Assembly (NCBI RefSeq): GCF_019913785.1
Contig: NZ_JAIOHK010000033.1
Coordinates: 25,195-89,194, forward strand
Origin: Altibacter sp.
GTDB lineage: Bacteria; Bacteroidota; Bacteroidia; Flavobacteriales; Flavobacteriaceae
Direction of reading: 5' to 3'
Length of the DNA stretch: 64,000 nucleotides
Under the pieces are notes generated by a model. The model ran no database searches. It saw only the letters and a list, made by a program, of their open reading frames with translations, and was not told where the DNA came from. Shown in pieces: positions 47,199-57,500 of the stretch (the first letter of the stretch is position 1; every line of letters begins with the position of its first letter). The position numbers and the translations under genes were made by a program.

Positions 47199-48125
47199 AT
47201 GAAAGTAACAGTTGTTGGAGCAGGTGCTGTGGGCGCAAGTTGTGCCGAGTACATTGCCATTAAAAATTTTGCAAGCGAAGTCGTTTTAGTTGATATTAAA
47301 GAAGGATTCGCCGAAGGGAAAGCAATGGATCTAATGCAAACCGCTTCATTAAACGGATTTGATACAAGAATTGTCGGAGCCACCAACGATTATAGTAAAA
47401 CTGCAGGGAGTGATATCTGTGTCATTACCAGCGGAATTCCACGTAAGCCCGGAATGACCCGCGAAGAATTAATTGGAATCAATGCAGGAATTGTGAAATC
47501 GGTTTCAGCGAGTTTGGTACAACATTCTCCGAATACCATTTTGATCGTGGTGAGCAACCCTATGGACACCATGACCTATTTGGCACACAAGACAACAGGG
47601 CTGCCGAAAAACCGAATCATCGGGATGGGTGGTGCCTTAGATAGCGCACGCTTTAAGTATCGTATCGCGGAAGCCTTAGATGCCCCTATTAGCGATGTGG
47701 ACGGTATGGTAATTGGCGGCCATAGCGACACCGGAATGGTGCCGTTGACGCGTTTGGCAACCCGAAATAGTGTGCCGGTTTCCGCCTTTATGTCGGAAGC
47801 GCGGTTGGAACAGGTGAAAGAAGATACCAAGGTAGGAGGTGCTACTTTGACCAAATTGCTAGGAACCTCAGCCTGGTATGCTCCGGGAGCTGCCGTATCG
47901 GCCATGGTGCAAGCGATCGCCTGTGACCAGAAAAAAATGTTCCCATGTTCAACCATGTTAGAAGGAGAATATAATTTAAACGATATCTGTATCGGAGTGC
48001 CTGTGTTAATTGGTAAAAACGGTATTGAAAAAATAGTTTCGATTGAACTCAATGCTGCTGAAAAAGCCCACATGCAGGAAAGTGCCGAAGGTGTAAGAAA
48101 AACAAACGATTTACTGGAATTGTAA
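47199..48125 (+). CDS. mdh: Malate dehydrogenase
   Basis: This enzyme interconverts malate and oxaloacetate in the TCA cycle with NAD. The 308-residue product is of the LDH-like MDH type: dinucleotide-binding VTVVGAGAVGASCAEYIA, ITSGIPRKPGMTREELIGIN with the substrate-binding Arg, VVSNPMDTMTYLAHKTTGLP, GMGGALDSARFKYRIAEAL, and the catalytic His in VIGGHSDTGMVP. Arg81-type in place of Gln selects malate over lactate. It is a single gene closed by its own terminator. Confidence 0.96.
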   Translation: MKVTVVGAGAVGASCAEYIAIKNFASEVVLVDIKEGFAEGKAMDLMQTASLNGFDTRIVGATNDYSKTAGSDICVITSGIPRKPGMTREELIGINAGIVKSVSASLVQHSPNTILIVVSNPMDTMTYLAHKTTGLPKNRIIGMGGALDSARFKYRIAEALDAPISDVDGMVIGGHSDTGMVPLTRLATRNSVPVSAFMSEARLEQVKEDTKVGGATLTKLLGTSAWYAPGAAVSAMVQAIACDQKKMFPCSTMLEGEYNLNDICIGVPVLIGKNGIEKIVSIELNAAEKAHMQESAEGVRKTNDLLEL

Positions 48126-48152
48126 TTTTAGTAAGCTATTTCTTAAGAATTG

Positions 48153-48179
48153 AAAAGCCGGCATTTAGCCGGCTTTTTT
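48153..48179 (+). terminator. Terminator after mdh, also facing nrdJ
   Basis: AAAAGCCGGC and GCCGGCTTTT pair over 10 bases with a 5-base loop, and A and T runs flank both sides. It lies between the convergent mdh and nrdJ stops and may act in both directions. Confidence 0.9.
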
Positions 48180-48205
48180 ATTGTATGATAAGATGTAGTT
48201 TATAA

Positions 48206-50758
48206 TTACCCACACTTCGAAGAACCGCAATCCTTACAGGTTAGACAGCCCTCTTGGTAAATAAGTGTGGTACTATTACAGTTCTCACATTTTTGTTTGT
48301 GCGCTTCGGTGCCATTGGCAATGTATCGTTTTAAGGCACGGGCCACACCGTTTTTCCAAGTGTTAATACTCTCGCTGTCCAGTTGTAAACTATTGATAAG
48401 CTCCACCACTTTGTCAATAGGCATTCCATGGCGTAATGTGCTAGAAATTAATTTTGCATAGTTCCAATACTCTGGATTAAATTTATGTGAAAGCCCTTCA
48501 ATAGTGGTTTTATAGCCTCTTTTGTTTTTGTACTGAAAATCATATCGCGAAGTTCCATCCTCGTTTCTATTTTTAATAATTGTCCCTTCATTGACCCATC
48601 GCGGAATTAAAATTCCATCTTCATCATCGGAAAAACCGGTAAATATTTCATAGGGTTTTTCATCAATTAAGCCAATAAAAGCAATCCATTTGTCTTTGTT
48701 GTTCTGAAAACGAACCACATCTGCAACTAAGGTTTCCGGGCGTTTTGTAGGGAAGGCCGTCAAGGTATCGGCCTCTTCTTCGTTCTTTTCTTCGTTCGAA
48801 ATCAATACCCCAGAGCGTGAACCATCTCGATATACGGTAACACCCTTACAACCCGCTTGCCAAGCTTCTAGGTAGAGTTTCCCAACCAATTCTTCGGTGG
48901 CTTCGTTGGGTAAATTTATGGTTACGGAAATAGAATGATCTACCCATTTTTGAACAGCACCCTGCATTCGCACTTTGCTCAACCAATCTACATCGTTCGA
49001 AGTAGCCTTAAAATAAGGTGATTTCTTTATTATTTTATTCAATTCTTGTTGGCTATAATTTTTGTCAGTGGCAATACCATTCACCTCCATCCATTGCTTA
49101 AATCGGTGATGAAATACGACATATTCTTCCCAGCTGTCCCCAACATCATCTACAAAATCTACGCGTACATTTTTATCGTTGGGATTTACCTTTCTTCTTC
49201 TTTTGTAAACAGGAAGAAAGACCGGCTCGATACCCGAGGTAGTCTGTGTCATTAAACTTGTGGTCCCTGTTGGCGCAATGGTAAGTAGTGCTATATTTCT
49301 TCGTCCGTATTCCAGCATATCGAAATACAATTTTTCATCGGCTTCTTTGAGCCGAAGAATAAAGGGATTGTTCTTTTCTTTTTCAGAATCGAATATTTTG
49401 AAAGCCCCTCTTTCTTTCGCTGCATAAACCGAAGCACGATAGGCTTCTAATGCAACCGTCTTGTGTATTTCAACTGAAAAATCAATTCCTTCCTGACTTC
49501 CGTATTTTATTCCTAAGGCGGCAAGCATATCGCCTTCAGCAGTAATCCCAATGCCTGTTCTTCGGCCTTCTATGGCTTTTCGTTTAATATTTAGCCACAG
49601 GTTTTTTTCAACGGCTTTTACCTCATCGCTCTGTGGGTCGGCATCGATCTTAGCAATAATAGCGTCTACCTTTTCAAGTTCCAAATCGATAATGTCATCC
49701 ATTATTCGTTGTGCTATGGCAATGTGATTTTTGAATAGCGGAAAATTGAAATATGCTTCTTTTGTAAATGGCGCTTCAACGTACGAAAACAAATTAATGG
49801 CCAGTAAACGACAGGAGTCATAGGGGCACAGGGGAATTTCGCCACATGGATTGGTAGACACGGTTTTAAAGCCAAGATCCGAATAACAATCTGGAACCGA
49901 CTCCTTGATAATGGTATCCCAAAAAAGGATGCCCGGTTCTGCCGATTTCCAAGCATTATGAACTATTTTATTCCACAATCTTCCGGCTTCCATATCCTTT
50001 GAAAACCTTGGATTATCACTATTTACAGGATATTTTTGGGTATAATTAGTGCCGTCTTTTACCGCTTGCATAAAGGCATCATCAATACGTACCGAAACAT
50101 TGGCTCCCGTAACTTTTCCCTGTTCCATTTTTGCATCAATAAAATCTTCAGAATCTGGATGATTGATAGAAACGGAAAGCATTAACGCCCCGCGACGCCC
50201 ATCCTGAGCAACTTCGCGAGTAGAATTTGAATAGCGTTCCATAAAAGGAACAATCCCGGTAGAGGTAAGTGCCGAATTCTTAACAGGCGAACCCTTGGGT
50301 CGAATGTGCGATAAATCGTGACCCACACCCCCGCGACGTTTCATCAATTGCACTTGTTCTTGGTCTATTTTCATAATGCCTCCGTAGGAGTCGGAATCCC
50401 CTTCATTACCAATGACAAAACAGTTTGAAAGTGAGGCAATCTGATAGGGGTTGCCAATACCCGCCATAGGGCTGCCCTGTGGGACAATATATTTAAAATC
50501 TTTAATGACTTCAAAAACGGCTTCTTCGCTTAACGGATTTGGGTATCGTTGCTCAATTCGAGCAATTTCTCGAGCGATACGTCTGTGCATATCGTTGGGA
50601 GTTTTTTCGTAAAGATTTCCTTTGGAGTCTTTTAAAGCGTATTTGTTAATCCAAACTCGAGCGGCGAGATCATCTCCATTAAAATAATCGATGGAGGCAT
50701 TAAAAGCTTCTTCTTGAGTATAGGTTTTTTGAATTTCGGCAACTTTATTTTCTTGCAT
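48206..50758 (-). CDS. nrdJ: Adenosylcobalamin-dependent (class II) ribonucleotide reductase
   Basis: The enzyme reduces ribonucleotides to deoxyribonucleotides using vitamin B12 and needs no oxygen. The 850-residue product has the RNR barrel motifs ASLSNCFVIGNEGD, RRGGVGHDLSHIRPKGSPV, NPCGEIPLCPYDSCRLLAIN with the radical-site Cys, and IAPTGTTSLMTQTTSGIEP. Around residues 680-780 is a TSCPD-like C-terminal region, and the end has a Cys cluster, CENCNSTTLIYQEGCLTCKD and CGSSKCG, serving redox or zinc binding. No cobalamin riboswitch pattern was recognised upstream. It is divergent from the copper-type cassette at 51035. Confidence 0.93.
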   Translation of the reverse strand: MQENKVAEIQKTYTQEEAFNASIDYFNGDDLAARVWINKYALKDSKGNLYEKTPNDMHRRIAREIARIEQRYPNPLSEEAVFEVIKDFKYIVPQGSPMAGIGNPYQIASLSNCFVIGNEGDSDSYGGIMKIDQEQVQLMKRRGGVGHDLSHIRPKGSPVKNSALTSTGIVPFMERYSNSTREVAQDGRRGALMLSVSINHPDSEDFIDAKMEQGKVTGANVSVRIDDAFMQAVKDGTNYTQKYPVNSDNPRFSKDMEAGRLWNKIVHNAWKSAEPGILFWDTIIKESVPDCYSDLGFKTVSTNPCGEIPLCPYDSCRLLAINLFSYVEAPFTKEAYFNFPLFKNHIAIAQRIMDDIIDLELEKVDAIIAKIDADPQSDEVKAVEKNLWLNIKRKAIEGRRTGIGITAEGDMLAALGIKYGSQEGIDFSVEIHKTVALEAYRASVYAAKERGAFKIFDSEKEKNNPFILRLKEADEKLYFDMLEYGRRNIALLTIAPTGTTSLMTQTTSGIEPVFLPVYKRRRKVNPNDKNVRVDFVDDVGDSWEEYVVFHHRFKQWMEVNGIATDKNYSQQELNKIIKKSPYFKATSNDVDWLSKVRMQGAVQKWVDHSISVTINLPNEATEELVGKLYLEAWQAGCKGVTVYRDGSRSGVLISNEEKNEEEADTLTAFPTKRPETLVADVVRFQNNKDKWIAFIGLIDEKPYEIFTGFSDDEDGILIPRWVNEGTIIKNRNEDGTSRYDFQYKNKRGYKTTIEGLSHKFNPEYWNYAKLISSTLRHGMPIDKVVELINSLQLDSESINTWKNGVARALKRYIANGTEAHKQKCENCNSTTLIYQEGCLTCKDCGSSKCG

Positions 50759-50857
50759 TTGGAGGTTTTTTGTTGAAATGTTTTGTTGGAATAATTTTGG
50801 TATGTAAATATAGTGAAATAGAAGTATTAAATTTTAAAATGTAAAAAATAAGTTGTC

Positions 50858-50871
50858 AAGCAAAATTGCTT
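50858..50871. promoter_or_regulatory. AAGCAA-aa-TTGCTT dyad between nrdJ and the copper-type cassette
   Basis: A 6-bp inverted repeat with a 2-base centre lies in the 276-base AT-rich divergent gap. It is a possible operator for a dimeric regulator. Apart from this and the -7 element at 51023, nothing was recognised in the gap. Confidence 0.25.
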
Positions 50872-51022
50872 AAACAGTTAAAAATGAGATATATAAGATT
50901 TTATTAACAATTAAAAGTTCACAAATTTTGAAAGTTTTCAAAAAACATAGTGTATTTTAGAAACCGAGCTGTTTTCTTTAAAAATGTGACAAAAATCATT
51001 CTTTATAGCAGGGTGTCTTTAA

Positions 51023-51030
51023 TATCTTTG
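51023..51030 (+). promoter_or_regulatory. TATCTTTG -7 promoter element abutting the cassette's first start
   Basis: Exact consensus match ending four bases before the GTG at 51035. It predicts a leaderless transcript for the first gene of the cassette. Confidence 0.6.
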
Positions 51031-51034
51031 CGAT

Positions 51035-51409
51035 GTGAAAAATGTAATTCTCATTGTAGCATCCGTATTCATTCTTTCAAAGCCCTTATGGCCGGTGGTG
51101 GATTATGTGGTAAACTATAATTACATTATTGAAAAACTTTGCGAGAATCGGGATAAGCCCGAGATGCAATGTAATGGTAAATGTTACCTCTCCAAACAAC
51201 TTTCTAAAGAGGCAAAGGATGCCGAAACAAATCCGTTTAATAAGTCGAATACCTTTGAATTTTCACAACAAGTAGTTTTTCTTGAATCTTTGGTTTCGTA
51301 TCATTTTTCGATGCCTGATTTAAATATTGAAAAGCAAATAAATTCTGAAGATCAGATAGGTTTTTCTTCCTTATTTGTCTATGTAATTCCCAAACCTCCC
51401 GAAGCCTGA
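51035..51409 (+). CDS. Small Cys-motif membrane-anchored or exported protein of a copper-type cassette
   Basis: The 124-residue product starts at GTG (51035); the next Met is residue 44 and would lose the conserved region. A hydrophobic N-terminal segment (about 3-25) could be an anchor or signal. It is followed by Cys36 in KLCENRDKPEMQCNGKCYL with Met44, Cys46 and Cys50, then a Lys-rich helix. The C(x)nPEMQCNGKCxLxK pattern recurs in small Bacteroidota proteins of this type. Three Cys and a Met close together suggest metal (Cu) binding. It is followed 47 bases later by the receptor gene. Confidence 0.7.
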   Translation: MKNVILIVASVFILSKPLWPVVDYVVNYNYIIEKLCENRDKPEMQCNGKCYLSKQLSKEAKDAETNPFNKSNTFEFSQQVVFLESLVSYHFSMPDLNIEKQINSEDQIGFSSLFVYVIPKPPEA

Positions 51410-51456
51410 TTTTTACACCTTACTATATAAGTAGTTAAAAATCAAAATTCCAGAAA

Positions 51457-53511
51457 ATGAATCAAAATAAATTCTGGCCGACCCTTTCTAAGGGGTTCGG
51501 CAGGGAATATGGTGTTTGTTTCCTAGTTTTTATGATGCTGTTAATGCCGCGAGGCATAAAGGCTCAAGAAACAGAAATAGACAGTACATACCTACTTCCC
51601 GTTCACTTAAACGAAGTAATCATACTTAGTGCTAATAAACGTTTGCACCACCAAACACAATTTAAGCCATTGTCGTCTTTGGATGAATATTTGGAAACGG
51701 CACAAAAGGTGAATCTCATAAAACGAGGTGCCTATGCCTGGGAGCCGTCATTGAACAATATGACCTCCGAAAGGCTTGCGGTGACCATAGATGGCATGCA
51801 GATCTTTGGAGCCTGTACCGATAAAATGGATCCCACCACCTCCTATGTGGATGTTTCAAATTTGGAGGAAGCGCAAATTCAATCGGGGCAACAGGGAGCT
51901 GTCTTCGGAAATATAATTGGAGGAGGCATCAATCTAAAATTAGGCCACAGCCGGTTTAAGGATAAGGGGTTGTATGGAAGCATAGAAAATGCCTTCGAAA
52001 GCAACAATAATTTGCGCGTAATAGGTGGGGAACTGAATTATTCAAAACCTACATTTTACATAGATGGTGATGTTATTTATAGGAAGGCCGACAACTATGT
52101 TGCAGGCGATGGAAAAGAAGTTGCTTTCTCGCAATTTGAGAAGTACAATTTTTCACTGAATTCAGGCTTTCAGCCTTCCGAAGGAAATAAATTAGCGGCC
52201 ACCTTAATATTTGATGAGGCCAATGATGTAGGATATCCCGCCCTTACCATGGATGTTTCTTTGGCACGGGCTATTATCACTTCCGTAAGTTGGACACAGG
52301 ATTCAATTTCCGAAAATGTCACCAATTGGGACACCAAAGCCTATTACAATTATGTAAAGCACGTCATGGACGATACCAAACGCCCCGATGTGCCTATTCA
52401 TATGGATATGCCGGGCTGGAGTGAGACTTTTGGGGCATACTCGCAGGCAAATTGGAAAATGGCAACGCATCTATTCAATGTTAAAATTGACGGTTTTTAC
52501 AATCGTTCGATTGCCGAAATGACCATGTATCCCAGCGACCCCAATGAACCGGTAATGTTTATGTTGACCTGGCCGGATGTCCGAACCTTAAATTCGGGGA
52601 TATATATTGGAGATGTAATTTCCTTAAAGGAATTTTCGATAGCGCTATCCACACGTTTGGGCTTGCATAGGAATACGGTAGCCGATGATTTTGGACTGAA
52701 TAGTTTGAAGATCTTCTATCCTGAAATGAATCGTACCAATACACGTGTATTGAAGAGTTTTTCGGTAGTGCTGAACAAGGAAGTGAATGCGTTCAGTTTG
52801 AGTGCAGGAGGAGGTTATGGCGAACGTGCGCCGTCGGTTTCTGAAGGATATGGTTTTTACTTATTCAATAGTTTCGATGCACATGATTATATTGGTGATC
52901 CCAATTTGCAAACGGAGCAATCATTTGAGGCAAATGCGGTTATTTCGTTCAAAAAAGAAAAATGGCAGATTTCTACTGAAGCCAACTTCTTTCATATTCC
53001 GAATTATATCATAGGCGTTGTAAACTCAGATTTGTCCACCATGACCATTGGAGCTACTGGTGTGAAGGTGTATACCAACCTGGATTATGCGCAAATTTTC
53101 AATTCGGCTTTTTCTATTGAATACAAGTTGCTAAAAGACGTGCGCTGGAATGCACGGTTGTCCTGGCACCGAGGAACTGATGATACCGGGAAAAATCTAC
53201 CACTTATAAGTCCGTTGGCGTATTCGTCCACAATGGTTTATAAAGGAAAACGCATGTCGGGATCTGTATCGGTTTCAGGGAATGCCGTACAGGAGAATTT
53301 TAGCCCTATCTATGGTGAAAATCAAACAAAGGCCTATGCAGTCGTTTCGGCTACCTTGGGGCGACGTCTTATTATTAGTAAAAACGATTTATATGCCAAA
53401 GCGGGTATCGAGAACATTTTCGATGTCAGCTATTCAACCTATTCAGATTGGAATAATATTCCGCGAATGGGCCGAAACATATTTATGACATTATCGTATT
53501 CAATTAATTAA
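51457..53511 (+). CDS. OprC/NosA-like TonB-dependent receptor, probable copper uptake
   Basis: The 684-residue product has a signal peptide ending near KAQE (residue 37) and a plug domain (about 60-165) followed by a 22-strand-type barrel. The plug segment MTSERLAVTIDGMQIFGACT continues into DKMDPTTSYVDVSNL. Cys120 and Met124 form a CxxxM, and the whole phrase CxxxMDPxTSY matches the copper-binding plug loop known from OprC/NosA-family receptors. A later extracellular-type segment has His315-Met316-Asp-Met318 (VPIHMDMPGW), a candidate second half of the site. No STN or carboxypeptidase-like N-terminal domain is present. It sits between two Cys/Met-rich proteins, supporting copper as the ligand. 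Confidence 0.82.
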   Translation: MNQNKFWPTLSKGFGREYGVCFLVFMMLLMPRGIKAQETEIDSTYLLPVHLNEVIILSANKRLHHQTQFKPLSSLDEYLETAQKVNLIKRGAYAWEPSLNNMTSERLAVTIDGMQIFGACTDKMDPTTSYVDVSNLEEAQIQSGQQGAVFGNIIGGGINLKLGHSRFKDKGLYGSIENAFESNNNLRVIGGELNYSKPTFYIDGDVIYRKADNYVAGDGKEVAFSQFEKYNFSLNSGFQPSEGNKLAATLIFDEANDVGYPALTMDVSLARAIITSVSWTQDSISENVTNWDTKAYYNYVKHVMDDTKRPDVPIHMDMPGWSETFGAYSQANWKMATHLFNVKIDGFYNRSIAEMTMYPSDPNEPVMFMLTWPDVRTLNSGIYIGDVISLKEFSIALSTRLGLHRNTVADDFGLNSLKIFYPEMNRTNTRVLKSFSVVLNKEVNAFSLSAGGGYGERAPSVSEGYGFYLFNSFDAHDYIGDPNLQTEQSFEANAVISFKKEKWQISTEANFFHIPNYIIGVVNSDLSTMTIGATGVKVYTNLDYAQIFNSAFSIEYKLLKDVRWNARLSWHRGTDDTGKNLPLISPLAYSSTMVYKGKRMSGSVSVSGNAVQENFSPIYGENQTKAYAVVSATLGRRLIISKNDLYAKAGIENIFDVSYSTYSDWNNIPRMGRNIFMTLSYSIN

Positions 53512-53531
53512 ACACATTAAAAATAAAACTC

Positions 53532-54383
53532 ATGAAAACAATAAAATATATAGTATTTATAGCTGTTGTAGCACTAAGCTTCTCTTCTTGTTCAAAAGAT
53601 GATGAAGGTAACATAATAGTAGATCCTATGGAGAACTACTATTTGATCAATGAAATAACCGATACAGACCACAAAGTGGAATTGTATTCAGAAAAAACGA
53701 ATTTGACTGTGGGCTATAACCCTGTCTTTATTCGAATTAAGGATTTGGCTTCTAATAATTATATTGCGAATGCCAACCTTAGTTGGATGCCCATGATGCA
53801 TATGGAAACCATGATGCATTCGGCTCCTGCATCGGCAATATCAGCAACCGATGACCCAACTGTATTCACCGGTTATATAGTATTTCAGATGCCGGGGAAT
53901 GCCACAGAGTATTGGGATATTACTTTAAACTACACCTTTGGTGGGGAGCAAATGTCCAAAACCGAGCGTGTGGATGTCGTATTGCCTTCCGATGGGCTAC
54001 AAAAAACACAGGTGTTTACGGGATTGGATGAAGTGCGTTATATTCTTGCCTATGTGGCGCCGAAAACACCGGAAGTAGCCATTAACGACTTTACCGCAGT
54101 TTTGTATAAAATGGAGGATATGATGACTTTTAGCGTGGTCGAAAACTTTAAAGTGACTGTAGACCCTCGTATGCCGGGAATGGGAAATCATTCTTCCCCG
54201 AATAACGAAGATCTAATCTATAGTACGCAGGATGAAATGTATCACGGTAAGTTGTCCTTAACGATGACGGGATATTGGCGAATCAATCTCAAACTCTTGA
54301 ACGCCGCGAACGAAGTTCTTAAAGGAGAAGATATAACCGATACCAATACGGAGAGTAGTTTGTTTTTTGAATTGGAATTATAA
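53532..54383 (+). CDS. Met/His-rich YtkA-like lipoprotein of the copper-type cassette
   Basis: The 283-residue lipoprotein has its lipobox Cys at 20 (SFSSCSKDD). Two similar beta-sandwich domains are visible. The first has TNLTVGYNPVFIRIKDLASN and the cluster W85-MPMMHMETMMH-S97. The second has Met214, Met217 and His220 in DPRMPGMGNHSSPN and ends in TGYWRINLKLLN. The order of a GxN.f.v.l.D strand followed by a Met/His cluster resembles YtkA/FixH-like copper-associated domains. It would bind copper on the cell surface or in the periplasm beside the receptor, 20 bases upstream. A strong terminator follows. Confidence 0.75.
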   Translation: MKTIKYIVFIAVVALSFSSCSKDDEGNIIVDPMENYYLINEITDTDHKVELYSEKTNLTVGYNPVFIRIKDLASNNYIANANLSWMPMMHMETMMHSAPASAISATDDPTVFTGYIVFQMPGNATEYWDITLNYTFGGEQMSKTERVDVVLPSDGLQKTQVFTGLDEVRYILAYVAPKTPEVAINDFTAVLYKMEDMMTFSVVENFKVTVDPRMPGMGNHSSPNNEDLIYSTQDEMYHGKLSLTMTGYWRINLKLLNAANEVLKGEDITDTNTESSLFFELEL

Positions 54384-54405
54384 AAATAGATCCTAATCTG
54401 TATAG

Positions 54406-54434
54406 AAAAGACCACAATTTGTGGTCTTTTTTTG
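54406..54434 (+). terminator. Terminator of the copper-type cassette
   Basis: AAAAGACCAC and GTGGTCTTTT form a 10-bp stem with a 5-base loop, followed by further T residues. Confidence 0.88.
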
Positions 54435-54457
54435 TTGTGTAATTAAAGAGAAAATAA

Positions 54458-54488
54458 TTGTCAATTCTTTTTTGAAAACCTATATTTG
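54458..54488 (+). promoter_or_regulatory. Consensus promoter for secDF
   Basis: TTG at 54458-54460 and TATATTTG at 54481-54488 are separated by 20 bases, a good -33/-7 match. The ATG follows at 54522. Confidence 0.7.
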
Positions 54489-54521
54489 CACGTTTTTAAA
54501 ACTATATAAACACCCATTAGA

Positions 54522-57500
54522 ATGCAAAATAAAGGACTTATTACAGTATTTGCAGTATTATTTGGATTGGTTAGTTTGTACCAATTATCCTTCACATATA
54601 TTGCAAACAAGGTTGAAGATGATGCGAAAGCCTATGCGGACAGTAAGTTTCCGGCAGAACAATCTGCAGAGAGAGACATCGCCGAGCTTCAATATTTGGA
54701 CTCTTTGGCCAAAGAACCTGTTTTTTTAGGGATCGATTATAAAACAGCGAAAGACAAGGAGCTTAACAAAGGTCTAGACTTAAAAGGGGGAATCAATGTG
54801 ATTCTTCAAATTTCTGTAAAGGATATCTTAAAGGGATTGGCGAACAATTCGAAAGATGCTGCTTTCAACCAAGCATTGAATAATGCTACCGGTCTTCAGA
54901 AAAATAGTCAAGATACCTACTTAGAATCATTTTTCGTAGCATTTCAAGCACTTCCGGGTGAAAACAGACTAGCATCACAGAATATTTTCTTTAATAAGAA
55001 TCTGGAAGATCAGATCACTGCCGACATGTCCAATGAGCAGGTGATGAAGGTATTGGAAAAAAAGATTGATGAGGCGATCACTTCGGCCTTCGAAGTATTG
55101 AGAAAGCGTATTGATAAGTTTGGGGTAACACAGCCAAACATCCAACGTCTTGGAAACTCAGCGCGTATCTTGGTCGAATTACCGGGTGCTAAGGATATTG
55201 AGCGTACCAAGAATTTGTTGCAGAGTACAGCTCAACTAGAATTCTGGGAAGTTTATAAGAGTGAAGAAATGACCGGCTTTATTTTGCAAGCCGAAGCAAA
55301 AGTTAGAGAATTGGCGAAGCCTGAGGTTGATACTACAGCAGGTGAGGCACAAGATACCACAGCCACGGAGGAAAACGCTATCAATGAATTGTTAAAAGGA
55401 GATGAGGTAGAAGCGACCGATGGGGATGCCTTAAAAAATAACCCTATTCAAGCGAGAATGGTGGCTCCCGGCTTTCAGGGAAGCCCTATTATAGCAACAT
55501 TTGCGGTCAAAGACACCGCAGTTATCAATAGTTATTTGCGTATGTCTGCCGTAAGAGCATTGCTGCCTGCAGATCAACGTACAACAAAATTTGTTTGGGG
55601 AAAACCCGAATATAACGATATAGCCTTACAGGATGTAACTGCTTTGTATGCATTAAAAGTAGGCCGTGATGGGCAACCACCACTTGGAGGCGCTGTTGTG
55701 GTAGATGCACAGCAATCGTACGACCAAGTAGGACGTGTGTCGGTAGATATGCAAATGAATGGTCGTGGTGCCAAGGTGTGGGAAGAAATGACTGGTAAGG
55801 CATTCACTACGCAAAGCCAAATAGCTATTGTACTTGACAATATTGTATATTCTGCTCCCGGAGTAACCAGTGGTCCTATTTCAGGTGGACGTAGTTCTAT
55901 TACAGGAGATTTTACTATTACCGAAGGACAGGATTTAGCAAATGTATTGCGTGCCGGTAAATTACCTGCTTCTGCTGAAATTATTCAAGGAGAGGTTGTT
56001 GGACCTACCTTAGGTCAAGAGGCGATCAACAGTGGAATCCTTTCATTCGCACTGGCTTTGGTATTTGTCCTACTTTGGATGATTGGCTACTATGGAAAAG
56101 CGGGTCTTTTTGCCGATGTTGCCTTGGCGGTGAACATATTATTTATCTTCGGAATCCTTGCCGGATTAGGAGCCGTGTTAACACTCCCCGGAATTGCGGG
56201 TATTATCTTAACCATAGGTATGTCGGTTGATGCGAACGTTCTTATTTTCGAACGTATTAGGGAAGAACTGGCAAAAGGAAAGGCGCAAAAGGATGCTATC
56301 AAAGATGGTTTCAACAATGCCTTGTCTTCCATCTTAGATGCTAACATTACAACAGGTCTTACCGGTTTAATCCTTTTGGTTTTTGGAACAGGACCTATCC
56401 AAGGTTTTGCAACGACATTATTAATTGGTATTCTAACTTCACTGTTTACCGCGATCTTCATTACGAGATTGTTTATTGATGCTTATACCAAGAATGGAAA
56501 ACCATTAACTTGTTCTACACCGGTTACTAAAAACCTATTCAAGAATGTAAATATCAACTTCCTTGGAAAACGTAAAATTGCCTATGCCATATCAGCAGTG
56601 CTGATCATGATCAGTTTAGGTTCATTGTTTACCAACGGACTTAATCAAGGGGTCGATTTTGTGGGAGGACGTACCTATACGGTTCGTTTTGCACAGGATG
56701 TGAACCCGGTGAATATTCAGGAGGATCTCATCGCTGTGTACGGAAGTGCCGAGGCGAAGACCTATGGAGGTGACAATCAATTAAAAATTACAACCAAGTA
56801 TAAGGTAGACGATAGCGGTTCCGAAGTTGATGTTGAAATCGAACAAATGCTATTTGATGCATTAAAGCCAAATCTTCCTGCCGATATGACCTTCGAACAA
56901 TTTACAGGAGATCATGAAGATAAAACTGTGGGTAGAATGGAATATTACAAGGTGAGTCCTACCATCGCCGATGACATTAAAAAATCATCTTTCTGGGCGG
57001 TATTAGGATCCTTAATCGTGGTGTTCTTATACATCTTACTGCGCTTTAGAAGATGGCAGTTTAGTTTGGGAGCGGTAGCGGCAGTATTTCATGATGTATT
57101 GATCGTATTAGGAATCTTTTCGTTGACCTATCGATTTATGCCATTTAGTATGGAGATTGACCAATCCTTTATTGCGGCAATCTTAACGGTGATTGGATAT
57201 TCCTTAAACGATACGGTGGTTGTTTTTGACCGTATTCGTGAATACTTTAACGAACACTCAACCTGGAAGATGACCCGTGTGATTAACGCAGCCTTGAACA
57301 GTACCTTAAGTCGTACGTTGAACACCTCGTTAACTACCTTGGTCGTATTGTTATGTATGTTCTTTATTGGTGCCGAATCTATTAGAGGCTTGCTCTTTGC
57401 AATTATAGTTGGTATTGTGGTAGGTACTTATTCATCTTTGTTCATTGCAACTCCGGTGATGTTCGATACGGTGAAGAAAAAGGGAATCGACCTTACCGAC

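Noticed and set aside
47576..48073. 165-codon minus-strand frame inside mdh
   Set aside because: Antisense shadow of a complete malate dehydrogenase gene.
50759..51034. Cobalamin riboswitch upstream of nrdJ
   Set aside because: Looked for the conserved core on the minus strand and did not find it. The gap is plain AT-rich sequence apart from a small dyad.
54421..54729. 102-codon plus-strand frame overlapping the start of secDF
   Set aside because: It starts inside the preceding terminator and runs out of frame through the secDF promoter and coding start.
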